Part shown: positions 24,300-33,396 of the stretch, piece by piece
Position numbering within the stretch: the first letter of the stretch is position 1
Layout: every line of letters begins with the position of its first letter
Source of the DNA: an uncultured Sunxiuqinia sp.
GTDB taxonomy: Bacteria; Bacteroidota; Bacteroidia; Bacteroidales; Prolixibacteraceae
Direction: 5' to 3'
Assembly: GCF_947495665.1 (NCBI RefSeq)
Contig: NZ_CANLZV010000005.1
Coordinates: 248,001 to 312,000 of the forward strand
Length of the DNA: 64,000 bases
Notes under the pieces: generated by a model
The model's input: only the letters and a program-made list of their open reading frames with translations
The model's database searches: none
What the model was told of the DNA's origin: nothing
Position numbers and translations under genes: made by a program

Positions 24300-26705
24300 A
24301 TGATTCAACAAATGATGCGAAATAAAGTAACTTTTATCTTAACGCTTGCTTTGTTGCTTGTCGTGCATTCTGCCTGGGCGCAGAAGGCCGCTGTGCAAGG
24401 GCGGATTTATGATGCGGAAAGTAATGAAAGCCTGCCTTTTGTGAATGTGGTCGTTGCCGGATCTTCTCTGGGGACGGTGACAGATGAGCAGGGGCGTTAT
24501 TTTCTGACAGGCCTGACTCCAGGCTTCATTCGTTTGAAGGTTTCGTTTGTTGGCTATGAGGAGGTCATCTCGCCGGAGGTGGAAGTGAGTAACCTGAAAA
24601 CAACCTATTTTGATGTTGAACTGGAAAAAAGCAACACCGAACTTGATGAGGTAACGGTTTCGGCGTCCTTGTTCCGAAAGACGGAAGAAAGCCCGCTTTC
24701 CTTAAAAAATATTGGGATTTCAGAAATTGAGAACAGCCCCGGAGCCAATCGCGATATCTCCAAGGTCATTCAGTCTTTTGCCGGGGTGCAGTCAACTCCC
24801 TCATTTCGCAACGACATCATTATCCGAGGTGGTGGGCCTTCCGAAAGCCGCTTTTTTCTGGATGGGGTAGAAGTGCCAAACATCAACCACTTTGCAACGC
24901 AAGGAGCTTCGGGTGGACCTGTGGGCATTATCAATGCTGATTTGCTGCGTGAAGTGAACTATTTTTCCGGAGCATTTCCGGCCAACCGGGGAAACGCGCT
25001 GAGTGGGGTGTTTGAGTTTTACCAGGTTGATGGCAACGCGGACCGGCTGCGGGCGCAGGCTTCGGTGGGAGCCTCGGAAGTGACAGGTACCATTGATGGG
25101 CCTTTAGGCGACAATACCACTTACATTGTTTCTGCCCGCCGATCCTATCTGCAGCTGCTGTTTAGCTTGCTGGAGCTTCCGTTTTTGCCAACCTTTAACG
25201 ATTTTCAATTCAAACTGAAAACCAAGCTTGATGCCAAGAATGAGCTAACCTTTATTGGCTTGGGAGCTATTGACAAGTTTGCACTTAACCTTGATTTGGA
25301 AGAGCCGGATGCACAGCAACGCTACATTTTGGCCTTTTTACCTCAAAATGAGCAGTGGACTTATACGGTAGGCGCGGTTTACAAGCATTTTCGGGACAAT
25401 GGTTATCAAACGCTGGTCGCCAGCCGCAGCCACCTCAATAATTCAGCTTACAAATACCTGGACAACGATGATAGCTCGGAAGCTAACAAAACACTGGACT
25501 ATGAATCGGAAGAAATTGAAAACAAGTTTCGCTATGAAAATACGGCTCGCTTTGGACAAGTGAAGTTAAACTTTGGAGCCAACCTGGATTTCGTAACCTA
25601 TACCAATTCAACCACCCAAAAGCGCTACTATCCGGAGGGTGTGTTGGATGTCAACTTTGACACGAAGTTGAACCTGGTGAAATGGGGCATTTTTGGGCAT
25701 GCCAGCAACAAGGTGCTGGGGGATCGGCTGACCCTTTCTTTGGGTATTCGTCTGGACGCCAACAGTTACTCGTCCAGTATGAGCTCGCTCCTTGATCAGG
25801 TTTCGCCCCGGCTGTCGGCTTCCTACCAGCTGGCGCCTCATTGGAGCCTGAATTTCAACACGGGCCGGTACTTCCAGTTCCCGCCTTACACCGCCTTAGG
25901 TTATCAAGAGAATGGTGAGTTCATCAATAAAACCAATGATTTAAAATACATTCAGGCTGATCATTTGATTGGAGGAGTTGAATACCGGCCGCGTCCGAAT
26001 GTTTTGTTTTCGGTGGAGGGTTTTCTGAAGAAGTACTCCGATTATCCGTTTTCAATGAGGGATTCCATTAGCTTGGCCAACCTGGGAGCGGATTATGGTG
26101 TTGTGGGCAATGAAGAGGTGCGTTCCATTTCGGAGGGAAGGGCTTATGGGGCTGAATTTCAAACCCGGGTGGCATCGTCCAATAACTTCAACCTGAACTT
26201 GTCCTACACTTGGGTACGCAGCGAGTTTGATGATAAAAATGGGGAGAAGCTGGTGTCGAGTTGGGATAGTCGGCACTTAGTGGTGCTGACCAGCACGAAG
26301 AAACTGAAACGAGACTGGCAGGTAGGCCTTCGCTGGCGCTATGTAGGTGGGCTGCCTTACACGCCTTATGATCTGGATCGCTCAAGCTTGATTGAAGCTT
26401 GGAATCAGACTGGAGGGCCTTACCTGGATCCGGATCGGTGGAACACTCGGCGCTTTGATGCTTTTCATCAGTTGGACGTGCGGATTGACAAGGCCTATTA
26501 CCTGGATAAGATCACGGCTAAATTCTATATCGACATTCAAAATTTGTATAATTTCCAGAATCAGGATAAAGATATTTTGGTGCGAAAGCAGGATGCCAAT
26601 GGCCAGTTTGTAACGACCGACAATGGCACCCGTTATGTGCTGGAAAGGGTTGAAAACACAGCCGGAACCGTGCTGCCAACCATCGGAATCATTCTGGAAT
26701 TTTAA
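24300..26705 (+). CDS. TonB-dependent receptor with carboxypeptidase-regulatory domain
   Basis: 801-aa outer-membrane receptor. Signal peptide 1-28 (..LLLVVHSAWAQ), a CarboxypepD_reg-like domain about 30-115 (VQGRIYDAESNESLPFVNVVVAGSSLGTVTDEQGRYFLTGL), the plug domain with IQSFAGVQSTPSFRNDIIIRGGGPSESRFFLDGVEVP, then a beta-barrel ending in the aromatic VLPTIGIILEF, the expected outer-membrane C-terminus. No SusD follows, so it is a lone transporter, not a PUL pair; ligand unknown. lplA starts 13 bases after its stop. Confidence 0.92.
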   Translation: MIQQMMRNKVTFILTLALLLVVHSAWAQKAAVQGRIYDAESNESLPFVNVVVAGSSLGTVTDEQGRYFLTGLTPGFIRLKVSFVGYEEVISPEVEVSNLKTTYFDVELEKSNTELDEVTVSASLFRKTEESPLSLKNIGISEIENSPGANRDISKVIQSFAGVQSTPSFRNDIIIRGGGPSESRFFLDGVEVPNINHFATQGASGGPVGIINADLLREVNYFSGAFPANRGNALSGVFEFYQVDGNADRLRAQASVGASEVTGTIDGPLGDNTTYIVSARRSYLQLLFSLLELPFLPTFNDFQFKLKTKLDAKNELTFIGLGAIDKFALNLDLEEPDAQQRYILAFLPQNEQWTYTVGAVYKHFRDNGYQTLVASRSHLNNSAYKYLDNDDSSEANKTLDYESEEIENKFRYENTARFGQVKLNFGANLDFVTYTNSTTQKRYYPEGVLDVNFDTKLNLVKWGIFGHASNKVLGDRLTLSLGIRLDANSYSSSMSSLLDQVSPRLSASYQLAPHWSLNFNTGRYFQFPPYTALGYQENGEFINKTNDLKYIQADHLIGGVEYRPRPNVLFSVEGFLKKYSDYPFSMRDSISLANLGADYGVVGNEEVRSISEGRAYGAEFQTRVASSNNFNLNLSYTWVRSEFDDKNGEKLVSSWDSRHLVVLTSTKKLKRDWQVGLRWRYVGGLPYTPYDLDRSSLIEAWNQTGGPYLDPDRWNTRRFDAFHQLDVRIDKAYYLDKITAKFYIDIQNLYNFQNQDKDILVRKQDANGQFVTTDNGTRYVLERVENTAGTVLPTIGIILEF

Positions 26706-26718
26706 TTACCTTTACTTC

Positions 26719-27696
26719 ATGAGTGTGATTTGTATTCAACAAAAGGGAACTGATCCTTACTTTAACCTGGCAGCGGAGGAGTATTTGCTGAAAAATTCCA
26801 CGGAAGATGTTTTCATGCTTTGGCAAGGAGAACGTTCGATTGTTGTGGGCAAACACCAGAATGCCTTGGCGGAAATTAACCATCGGTATGTGGCTGACAA
26901 TAAGATCAAAATTGCACGCCGTATTTCGGGTGGAGGGACCGTGTTTCATGATCCGGGAAACCTGAATTTTACTTTCATTCAAACGGTTGACCGCATTGAT
27001 CAGGTTAACTTTAAAACATTCACACAACCGATTGTGGCTGTGATGAAGGAGCTTGGGCTTGAAGCTTATACTACCGGGCGAAATGATTTGCTGCTGGATG
27101 GAAAGAAGATATCGGGCAATGCGGAGCATGTTTTTAAAAAGCGGGTATTGCATCATGGTACTTTGCTTTTCAATAGCGAATTGAGCCAGCTGCGGAATGC
27201 CCTGAAAGTTGATCTGTCACGCTTTAAAGACAAAGCCGTTCAGTCGAATCGCAGCGAGGTGACCAACATTTCCGATTATTTGAAAACACCGATGACGGTT
27301 GGCCAGTTTTCGGATTTCATTTTTGAGGGAATCCGGAAAACATATCCTGAGCAACGTGTGTATCAGTTTTCGGAAGAAGATCTTCAGGCCATTCAGCAAT
27401 TGCGGGAAGAAAAGTACACAACCTGGGACTGGATTTATGGTTACTCGCCCAAGTATACCTATACCAACCAAGTAGAAATGGATGGTCAGTTGATTTCTTT
27501 TTCCTTACAAGTGGTGAAGGGAATCATCAACTCCATCGACTTTCAAGGACGGATTTCTAATACACAAGCTATTTTACTCACCAATTCCTTGCTCGGTACA
27601 CGGCATGACTTTGAGGAGCTAAGCGGAAAGCTCAAAAAAGTGGAGGTCGGCTTGACCCCAATCTCAGTCGATCAACTGTTGGATGTTTTGGTCTAG
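26719..27696 (+). CDS. lplA: Lipoate--protein ligase
   Basis: Activates lipoate with ATP and attaches it to lipoyl domains of 2-oxoacid dehydrogenases and GcvH. 325 aa from the ATG at 26719. The substrate site motif RRISGGGTVFHDPGNLNFTFI, the SGNAEHVFKKRVLHHGTLL region and a C-terminal accessory domain (TTWDWIYGYSPKYTYTN) are present. The frame is open upstream to 26623, but that part overlaps the receptor gene. Cotranscription with the TonB receptor is possible. Confidence 0.92.
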   Translation: MSVICIQQKGTDPYFNLAAEEYLLKNSTEDVFMLWQGERSIVVGKHQNALAEINHRYVADNKIKIARRISGGGTVFHDPGNLNFTFIQTVDRIDQVNFKTFTQPIVAVMKELGLEAYTTGRNDLLLDGKKISGNAEHVFKKRVLHHGTLLFNSELSQLRNALKVDLSRFKDKAVQSNRSEVTNISDYLKTPMTVGQFSDFIFEGIRKTYPEQRVYQFSEEDLQAIQQLREEKYTTWDWIYGYSPKYTYTNQVEMDGQLISFSLQVVKGIINSIDFQGRISNTQAILLTNSLLGTRHDFEELSGKLKKVEVGLTPISVDQLLDVLV

Positions 27697-27699
27697 TGC

Positions 27700-30243
27700 T
27701 CAGGGAACAACCTCAAAAACATGCGTTAAAGTTTTGATTTCCCCATGGGGATCGATGATATCGGCCCGCAGGATGAATTTGCCCAAAACATGTCCGGCAT
27801 TCACCTCAAATTCAGAATGACCGAGAGGGGACAGTTTTACGGCGGGATTCCAAAAGAGTGTCGTTGGCTGCTGTTTGGGATGTTCGGCTTTCTGCTGCCA
27901 AAAATCGCGTGGAATACGGTAGCCATTTTCATATAAACTTTCTGTTTTTTTGGTGGTAGGTTCTTCGAGTGGCTCTCCTCGCTTGGTGCTGATTTCAATT
28001 AGTCCAACTGAATTTAAGCCGGTGTAGCGTTGGATGTCCACCGGGCTGGTCGATACGTTGATGGACTCAATGTCTTGTGGGCTGATGGTGTTCAGCACCG
28101 ATGAGCTGGTCCCCAGCTTATGACCGTCCAGAACAATCAGTGCTCCGTCCTGAGCATTGATGGAATTTGTTCCTCCCGGGAAAATAATTTTATCTCCTTC
28201 CAGTCGGTAGGATTTGATGGTTTTTAGTACTTCGAGCACCGGAGTGCCGGTCATAAGGTATTTCTTGTAGGAAGGTTCGCTTTTCGGCAGGTTATTTCCC
28301 GGTCGTTTAATCGGGGTGAAAAGCGCTTTATTTTGTTGGTAGAATTCAGGGCTGAACTGGGCTTGCTTGTCCAGTGCCCTGGTTTGAATGAAATGCTGCA
28401 CCTGCTCTGCAATTTGCTCCGTCAGCGACAAGTCAAATTTGACCGTGAGGTTTTCATTGCCATCGGGACCAATAGCTTTTACGGCGAAGTTTTTCAGGTC
28501 TTTGGCGGCTATCGCTTGTTGGAAGAAGGTTCCGTTTTCATCTGTTGATGCCTGGATGATTTGCATGTTTTGAGCATGAATGAAACTGACTTTGGCATTG
28601 GCAACCGGTTCATTGCTTTGGTTAACAATTTGGCCCGACACACCGGATTGCAGGTGTTTGCTTTGTTCCCGTTCGCGGTCAAAATTCAGAATGCGTGACC
28701 AAGAGGCATTTTTCATGCGATTGGCGATGAGCAGGTAGTTCATGCTGGTTTCCCTATTGGGCGATTGCAGGAGCTTGGAGGCTTCAGTCAGGGGCTTCTC
28801 CAAGTCGGCGTTGATGGCAAGCCATGTAGCCCATTGTGTCGGCCAGTCTTTGCTTTCTTCAGCAGCACTGATGCCAAGGCTTACTTCGGGAAGAGAAGCT
28901 TCTGTTTCGTTTGTTTTCAAGGTAAAGTGAAATACCTCGCCTGCCTTTACCTCTCGGGGAGCTTTAAGTTCAAAAGGTTGTTCTGCTTCCTGATCAACAT
29001 ACACCAGTCGGGTGGCCAGCACCTGTTCTTCCTGATTGAAAACTGTTAGCTGGCTGATTCCATTGGGCAAGTCTTTCTTCGGAATCTTTAGACGGGTAGG
29101 GCCCGAGGGGGTGAGTTTCGAAGCCCAGAAGATGTGTTCACCTTTGTTGGCAATCAGGTAGATGGGTTCATTCTGTATAGATGAGGGAGGAATGAGGTTC
29201 GCATAAATGAAAGCTCCATCGGTTCGGATAACCGACAAGGCGATGGCCTCCTGAACCGGAGGTAGTGCAATGATTTCATTTGTTCCAGTCTGGCTGGTAA
29301 CTTCCAGGCTGTATTGCCCGTCTTTTTCAAAGTTTGCCGGAACAATGCCAAAGCCCGGCGTTGAGGTCTTGCCTTGTGCAAGCTTGTTGCCTTGCTCATC
29401 CGTGATTGTTGCTGTGGCCAGCACTGGCTGCCCCAGTTGGTTGTGTATGGTGAAGCCTAGGTTTTGTGTTCCAGCGACCAACTGCCCTCCTTCTGGATAA
29501 ATAGAAATATCAAGGGTTTCATCCTTGACGGGAAGTGTTGTGGTGTAGTTTAGCTCCTGTCTCCTGGAGTTGAGCGTTAGACTGAGCGGGCGTTCAAAAT
29601 TTTGATCCGAAAAGTTCAGGTTTACTGAGGCTTGGCCTCCAGTGTCGGTTCGGAGTTTTTGTTTCTGAATCATTTCGGAACCATTATACAATGTAGCTTC
29701 CAGCTTTTCTTTTTTTGCCGGATCGCCCTGCATGTTGGTAAGCCGGAAGGAGTAAGCATTGGCCTGCTCCGTGTTGGACACTTTCATCTCCTGAAGTCTG
29801 AACGCATTTTCGTTTTTGAAGTTGATGTCAATTCGCTTGTAAAATGCTTCATCGGCCGAATTGAGCAGGGTTGTTCGGGCTACCAAAACGTAGCTTCCTT
29901 CCTGCAGGTTTTCAGGAAGGAGTAGGTCGCCTGTTATGGGCCCGGAGTGGGTGCGGTAAACATCGCCGGCAAGACGCTCGCCCTGGCTGGAGTAAAGTTC
30001 TACCTGGCACTCGTTGCTGAAAGGGGTACTGGTTTGCCCGGTGGCATCGGTAATAAGCGTGGAAAACCAGATGGTTTCCCGGGGCTGGTAAACTTCCTTG
30101 TCGGTAGTGAGCTGCACCTTCTCAATGGGGTAAAATTGGTAATAGGCACGAAGCTTTTGGGCGATGTTTTCAATGACATTGGTTTGTGCTGATGTACTTA
30201 GTGCGCTAATTGTCAGGCAAAGGAATAGCAGACTGGTTCTCAT
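27700..30243 (-). CDS. Exported MG2-like protein with TonB plug-like C-terminal region
   Basis: 847 aa; signal peptide 1-19 (..ISALSTSAQ). Residues 36-135 (VQLTTDKEVYQPRETIWFST ... LPENLQEGSYVLVART) look like an alpha-2-macroglobulin MG2 domain. A carboxypeptidase-regulatory-like segment is near GVSGQIVNQSNEPVANAKVSF. About residues 700-760 resemble a TonB-receptor plug (GALIVLDGHKLGTSSSVL, IESINVSTSPVDIQRY, GLIEISTKRG), yet no barrel follows; it ends in another beta domain. Function unknown. It is the last gene of the ECF/FecR operon, overlapping the upstream stop by 4 bases. It ends 3 bases from the convergent lplA stop. Confidence 0.8.
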   Translation of the reverse strand: MRTSLLFLCLTISALSTSAQTNVIENIAQKLRAYYQFYPIEKVQLTTDKEVYQPRETIWFSTLITDATGQTSTPFSNECQVELYSSQGERLAGDVYRTHSGPITGDLLLPENLQEGSYVLVARTTLLNSADEAFYKRIDINFKNENAFRLQEMKVSNTEQANAYSFRLTNMQGDPAKKEKLEATLYNGSEMIQKQKLRTDTGGQASVNLNFSDQNFERPLSLTLNSRRQELNYTTTLPVKDETLDISIYPEGGQLVAGTQNLGFTIHNQLGQPVLATATITDEQGNKLAQGKTSTPGFGIVPANFEKDGQYSLEVTSQTGTNEIIALPPVQEAIALSVIRTDGAFIYANLIPPSSIQNEPIYLIANKGEHIFWASKLTPSGPTRLKIPKKDLPNGISQLTVFNQEEQVLATRLVYVDQEAEQPFELKAPREVKAGEVFHFTLKTNETEASLPEVSLGISAAEESKDWPTQWATWLAINADLEKPLTEASKLLQSPNRETSMNYLLIANRMKNASWSRILNFDREREQSKHLQSGVSGQIVNQSNEPVANAKVSFIHAQNMQIIQASTDENGTFFQQAIAAKDLKNFAVKAIGPDGNENLTVKFDLSLTEQIAEQVQHFIQTRALDKQAQFSPEFYQQNKALFTPIKRPGNNLPKSEPSYKKYLMTGTPVLEVLKTIKSYRLEGDKIIFPGGTNSINAQDGALIVLDGHKLGTSSSVLNTISPQDIESINVSTSPVDIQRYTGLNSVGLIEISTKRGEPLEEPTTKKTESLYENGYRIPRDFWQQKAEHPKQQPTTLFWNPAVKLSPLGHSEFEVNAGHVLGKFILRADIIDPHGEIKTLTHVFEVVP

Positions 30244-31811
30244 GGTTGGTTGTTTTGAGTGGTTAGTGGTTGAGGGTGGGGCTGTGGCACGCTTCCTGTT
30301 TGAGGCGCTTTTTTCAATGCTTTTCGTAGGTCTTCACTGGGTTTGATTACATTGTAATTTCCCCAGAAATTTTCATCATAATCTGAAATAATTTCACTGA
30401 AAATATCCGAAGAATTGAAGTTTTCCTGTCGTTTAAAGCGCCTCAAGTTGGTTGCACGATGATCAGTTACCAAAAGGTCTGACACGCTGTGAAAGACGGA
30501 ATTGATTTTGTCGTGCCGGCTTTTGACATGAAACTTTACAGAGGCCTGGGCGGTGCTGAAATACCATTTATTATGATGTTGCTTGTAGCTGACCGAATAA
30601 TCCAGATCGATGGGACGAACCCGGAATCCGTGGGGCTTTTTCTTGATTAATGATCGACGGGCACTTTTTTTCCCGTCCCGGCTCAGGCTGAATTCAGCAT
30701 GAACCAAGGCAAAGGTTTCCTGATCAACATATAGCTTGCCTTTATAGGTCAGGTTGTCAATCTTGGCGTTAGGCTTAAACAGGACAACATAGGTTGGGCG
30801 GTTCTCATAGCTGATGACTTGCTCAACGGCATAGCTGTAATAGTTGCGGAATTCTTTGTCGATGAACGAATCCATGGTTTTAATGACATCCAGCTTGTTG
30901 ATGTAATAGGGCCCGCCTTGCATTTTGAAATCAACCAGGTGGAACGAGGGCTCCACTTCCGGACTTTTGCGTCCTTTCAAAAAGCGAATTTGGTCTTCGC
31001 GGAACCGGTTGGTGTAATCGATCTTCAAAATATCCATAATGGCCTCCGAAACATTGATGTAGTCATTGTCCTGCTTTAGGACTTCGCGGTAGAAGGAGGT
31101 CATCAGCTGGTTGTTGGTGGGGTAGTTTTGCGCAATGTTCTCATCCAGCTTATCCATGATTTGAAGCGCATCCACGGCTGTGACTTTGACTTCCCGCAGT
31201 TTAATTTCAACCGGATCGAGCAGGATGTTGAGCGGGTTGTGCTGAAGGGTGTCCAGCAACAGGTAGCGGCGGGCATAGCCCATGCACGAAATCACTAGGG
31301 TGTCCGATTCATATTCAGGCGGTATCTTCAGGTTAAATTCGCCATCTACGTTGGAAATGGTGCCAAAGGGATGTCCCAGCACCGAGATGCTTCCATAGGG
31401 AATCAATTCGCGGCTTTGGCTGTCTTGTAAGGAGCCGGATAAATTATATCGGATCGAAGGTGGTTGGGTGGAAATCTGGCTGGTGGCAGAAGCTTTTCGC
31501 GAAGTAATGATTAGCTGGTTCTTGAGCAGGTTGAAGTGATATTTTTCGTTGAACACAGCTTTCAAAACAGCCTCCAACGGTTGATTTTGCAGGTGAATAG
31601 AGATGAGCTTGTGGGTGTTGACAAGCATGGGGTCGTAGGAAAAGTAGATGCCGGTTTGGCTTGATATCTGATTGAGAAGATCCAGAAGCGGGGCATGCTC
31701 CACCTGAACGCTGACCTTGGCCTGGAGGTCAATGACTTGCTGCTCCTGCGCATAAATTGAAAATGGCAGAAACAGGAGCAGCAGGTTAGTTATCAGTTTT
31801 TTGGGTTTCAC
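30240..31811 (-). CDS. STN and carboxypeptidase-regulatory domain protein
   Basis: 523 aa; signal peptide 1-21 (..LPFSIYAQ). An STN (secretin/TonB short N-terminal) domain about 26-103 (LDLLNQISSQTGIYFSYDPMLV ... LKNQLIITS) is followed by a CarboxypepD_reg-like domain about 122-205 (LSGSLQDSQSRELIPYGSISVL). The remaining 300 residues have the look of the surface-protein family seen with such domains (MTSFYREVLKQDNDYINVSEAIMDI, TYKGKLYVDQETFALVHAEF), with no receptor barrel. STN domains usually contact the FecR periplasmic tail, so this could be the signal input or output of the adjacent FecR. Function inferred only from domains. Confidence 0.78.
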   Translation of the reverse strand: MKPKKLITNLLLLFLPFSIYAQEQQVIDLQAKVSVQVEHAPLLDLLNQISSQTGIYFSYDPMLVNTHKLISIHLQNQPLEAVLKAVFNEKYHFNLLKNQLIITSRKASATSQISTQPPSIRYNLSGSLQDSQSRELIPYGSISVLGHPFGTISNVDGEFNLKIPPEYESDTLVISCMGYARRYLLLDTLQHNPLNILLDPVEIKLREVKVTAVDALQIMDKLDENIAQNYPTNNQLMTSFYREVLKQDNDYINVSEAIMDILKIDYTNRFREDQIRFLKGRKSPEVEPSFHLVDFKMQGGPYYINKLDVIKTMDSFIDKEFRNYYSYAVEQVISYENRPTYVVLFKPNAKIDNLTYKGKLYVDQETFALVHAEFSLSRDGKKSARRSLIKKKPHGFRVRPIDLDYSVSYKQHHNKWYFSTAQASVKFHVKSRHDKINSVFHSVSDLLVTDHRATNLRRFKRQENFNSSDIFSEIISDYDENFWGNYNVIKPSEDLRKALKKAPQTGSVPQPHPQPLTTQNNQP

Positions 31812-33379
31812 TAAAAGATTTTTTCCAGTTGAAAACTCGTTTTTATTTCGTTTCCATCCCGTAGTACTTTCATCTTAATTTTTCGGTCTTCCTTGCTTTG
31901 TAACAACAGGTTGATGTCATTCAAAGATAGTGATTTATGACTGGTGTTGTTGAGTGATATAATTTGGTCATTAACCTGTAGTCCGGCCAGGTCGGCAGGC
32001 GAATTTTCCCGGATGTTGTCAATGGTGTAAATGGGAACTCCGGGCATGGGATTATATACTTCCATGCCGCTCATGTTGTAGTTGAAGTCATCTTTCACCT
32101 TGCTGGTTGGGCGAAGCTTGATTTGGTGATTGGGATAGTCGAGTGTGACGTAAAAGCGCTTCAGAATTTCGGCGCCCAGCGTTCCGTTCCGGTCGTTGGC
32201 AACAATCAGTTCCTCAATCATATCGTTGTGAGGGAAGGCTACAATGGGTTCGGTCAGAATGAGTGGTCCCACCCAAATGCCGCCAATCCGGCCTTTTCGT
32301 CCGTGTAAGTCGCCGCTAAGCCCTTTCCCCAGGAAGGTTTCGATGCTGTTTTCCGGAATGTTAATGCGATCGTCGGACTTGGTTGATAGCCAGATGGCAT
32401 CACTGGCACCTGTATCAACCAGCAGTTTTACGGGTACTTCCTTGTTGTCGTCGGTCATGATGGTTGTGCGGACGTACGGTTTGTTGTGCTCAAAGTGCAG
32501 AGGCATTACAATGTCCCTGTTTCTTACCCGGTCGCGGTAATGTTTTGGCTTGGTTACCGTCAGTTTTTGGGCATCATAATCAATTTCCACAACAAAGTCT
32601 TTGAAGAGGTCGAAGCCAATTAAACCATGCACAGGGATTCCAAGAATTTGCGAAATCTGGAAGTTGTCGTTGATCACCATGTGCACTTCCTGGTTCCAGG
32701 CCACCAGCCCGTCAATTTTCATGGTGTTGTTGCCCGATCGGTAGGCAGTAAGCGTGCTGCCTTCGCCCAGCCCTCTGATGTTGACGGGTTGCAGCAGGTT
32801 CAGGTTTAGCTTGTTTACGTAGGGCAATTCTGTAATAATGGGGGTGCGTACACCGGTATCCAGAATGAAATTCAAGGTGTCAGACTCATTGATCTGCACC
32901 GGAATGATGATGAGGTTACTGGCTGATTTAAATTTGAAGGTGATGGATTTCTGCCTCGGATTCTGAAATTCAAACCGGTTCTTGCTGGGCTTGAAGCGCA
33001 TTTTTTTTTCGTAGTCAACGCTTTCTTTTAGCGGGACATAGTCACGCACCACAAGTAGGTTGTTTTCAATTTCAAAAATCAGGTAGAAGTCTTTCATCAG
33101 CTTATCCAAAACATAGCGGATAGGCTTGTTTGAAATGTTAAGTGTAATGTTCTTTCCTTGAAGGAGTTCCGAGTTGTAGGAATAATCCAGATCCAGGTAG
33201 TTGCAAATTTGTTCCACGACCTTACTCAAGGATTCGTTTTCAGCATAGAGGCTGATATTTTGATCCAAGATGGGGTCTCCTTGTTTTTCTTCCTGAGCTG
33301 CCAATGGCAAGGCCATCACGAAGAACAGCAGGATGGAAGTGAATAATGAAACGGCGGCTTGTATGTTTTGTGTTTTCAT
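31811..33379 (-). CDS. STN-domain retropepsin-like aspartyl protease with PDZ
   Basis: 522 aa. Signal peptide 1-28 (..VMALPLAAQ); STN domain about 40-112 (NESLSKVVEQICNYLDLDYSYNSELLQG). Two retropepsin-like halves follow: DTGV at 174-177 (NFILDTGVRTPIITELP) and DTGA at 322-325 (KLLVDTGASDAIWL), each with a later hydrophobic-Gly segment (HGLIGFDLF, GTLGAEILKRF). A PDZ domain ends the protein (NIRENSPADLAGLQVNDQIISLN). Such two-DTG proteins act as single-chain aspartyl proteases; fusion to STN is notable. Substrate unknown. Second gene after FecR. Confidence 0.85.
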   Translation of the reverse strand: MKTQNIQAAVSLFTSILLFFVMALPLAAQEEKQGDPILDQNISLYAENESLSKVVEQICNYLDLDYSYNSELLQGKNITLNISNKPIRYVLDKLMKDFYLIFEIENNLLVVRDYVPLKESVDYEKKMRFKPSKNRFEFQNPRQKSITFKFKSASNLIIIPVQINESDTLNFILDTGVRTPIITELPYVNKLNLNLLQPVNIRGLGEGSTLTAYRSGNNTMKIDGLVAWNQEVHMVINDNFQISQILGIPVHGLIGFDLFKDFVVEIDYDAQKLTVTKPKHYRDRVRNRDIVMPLHFEHNKPYVRTTIMTDDNKEVPVKLLVDTGASDAIWLSTKSDDRINIPENSIETFLGKGLSGDLHGRKGRIGGIWVGPLILTEPIVAFPHNDMIEELIVANDRNGTLGAEILKRFYVTLDYPNHQIKLRPTSKVKDDFNYNMSGMEVYNPMPGVPIYTIDNIRENSPADLAGLQVNDQIISLNNTSHKSLSLNDINLLLQSKEDRKIKMKVLRDGNEIKTSFQLEKIF

Positions 33380-33396
33380 GGCTTGAGTGTTTCTGA

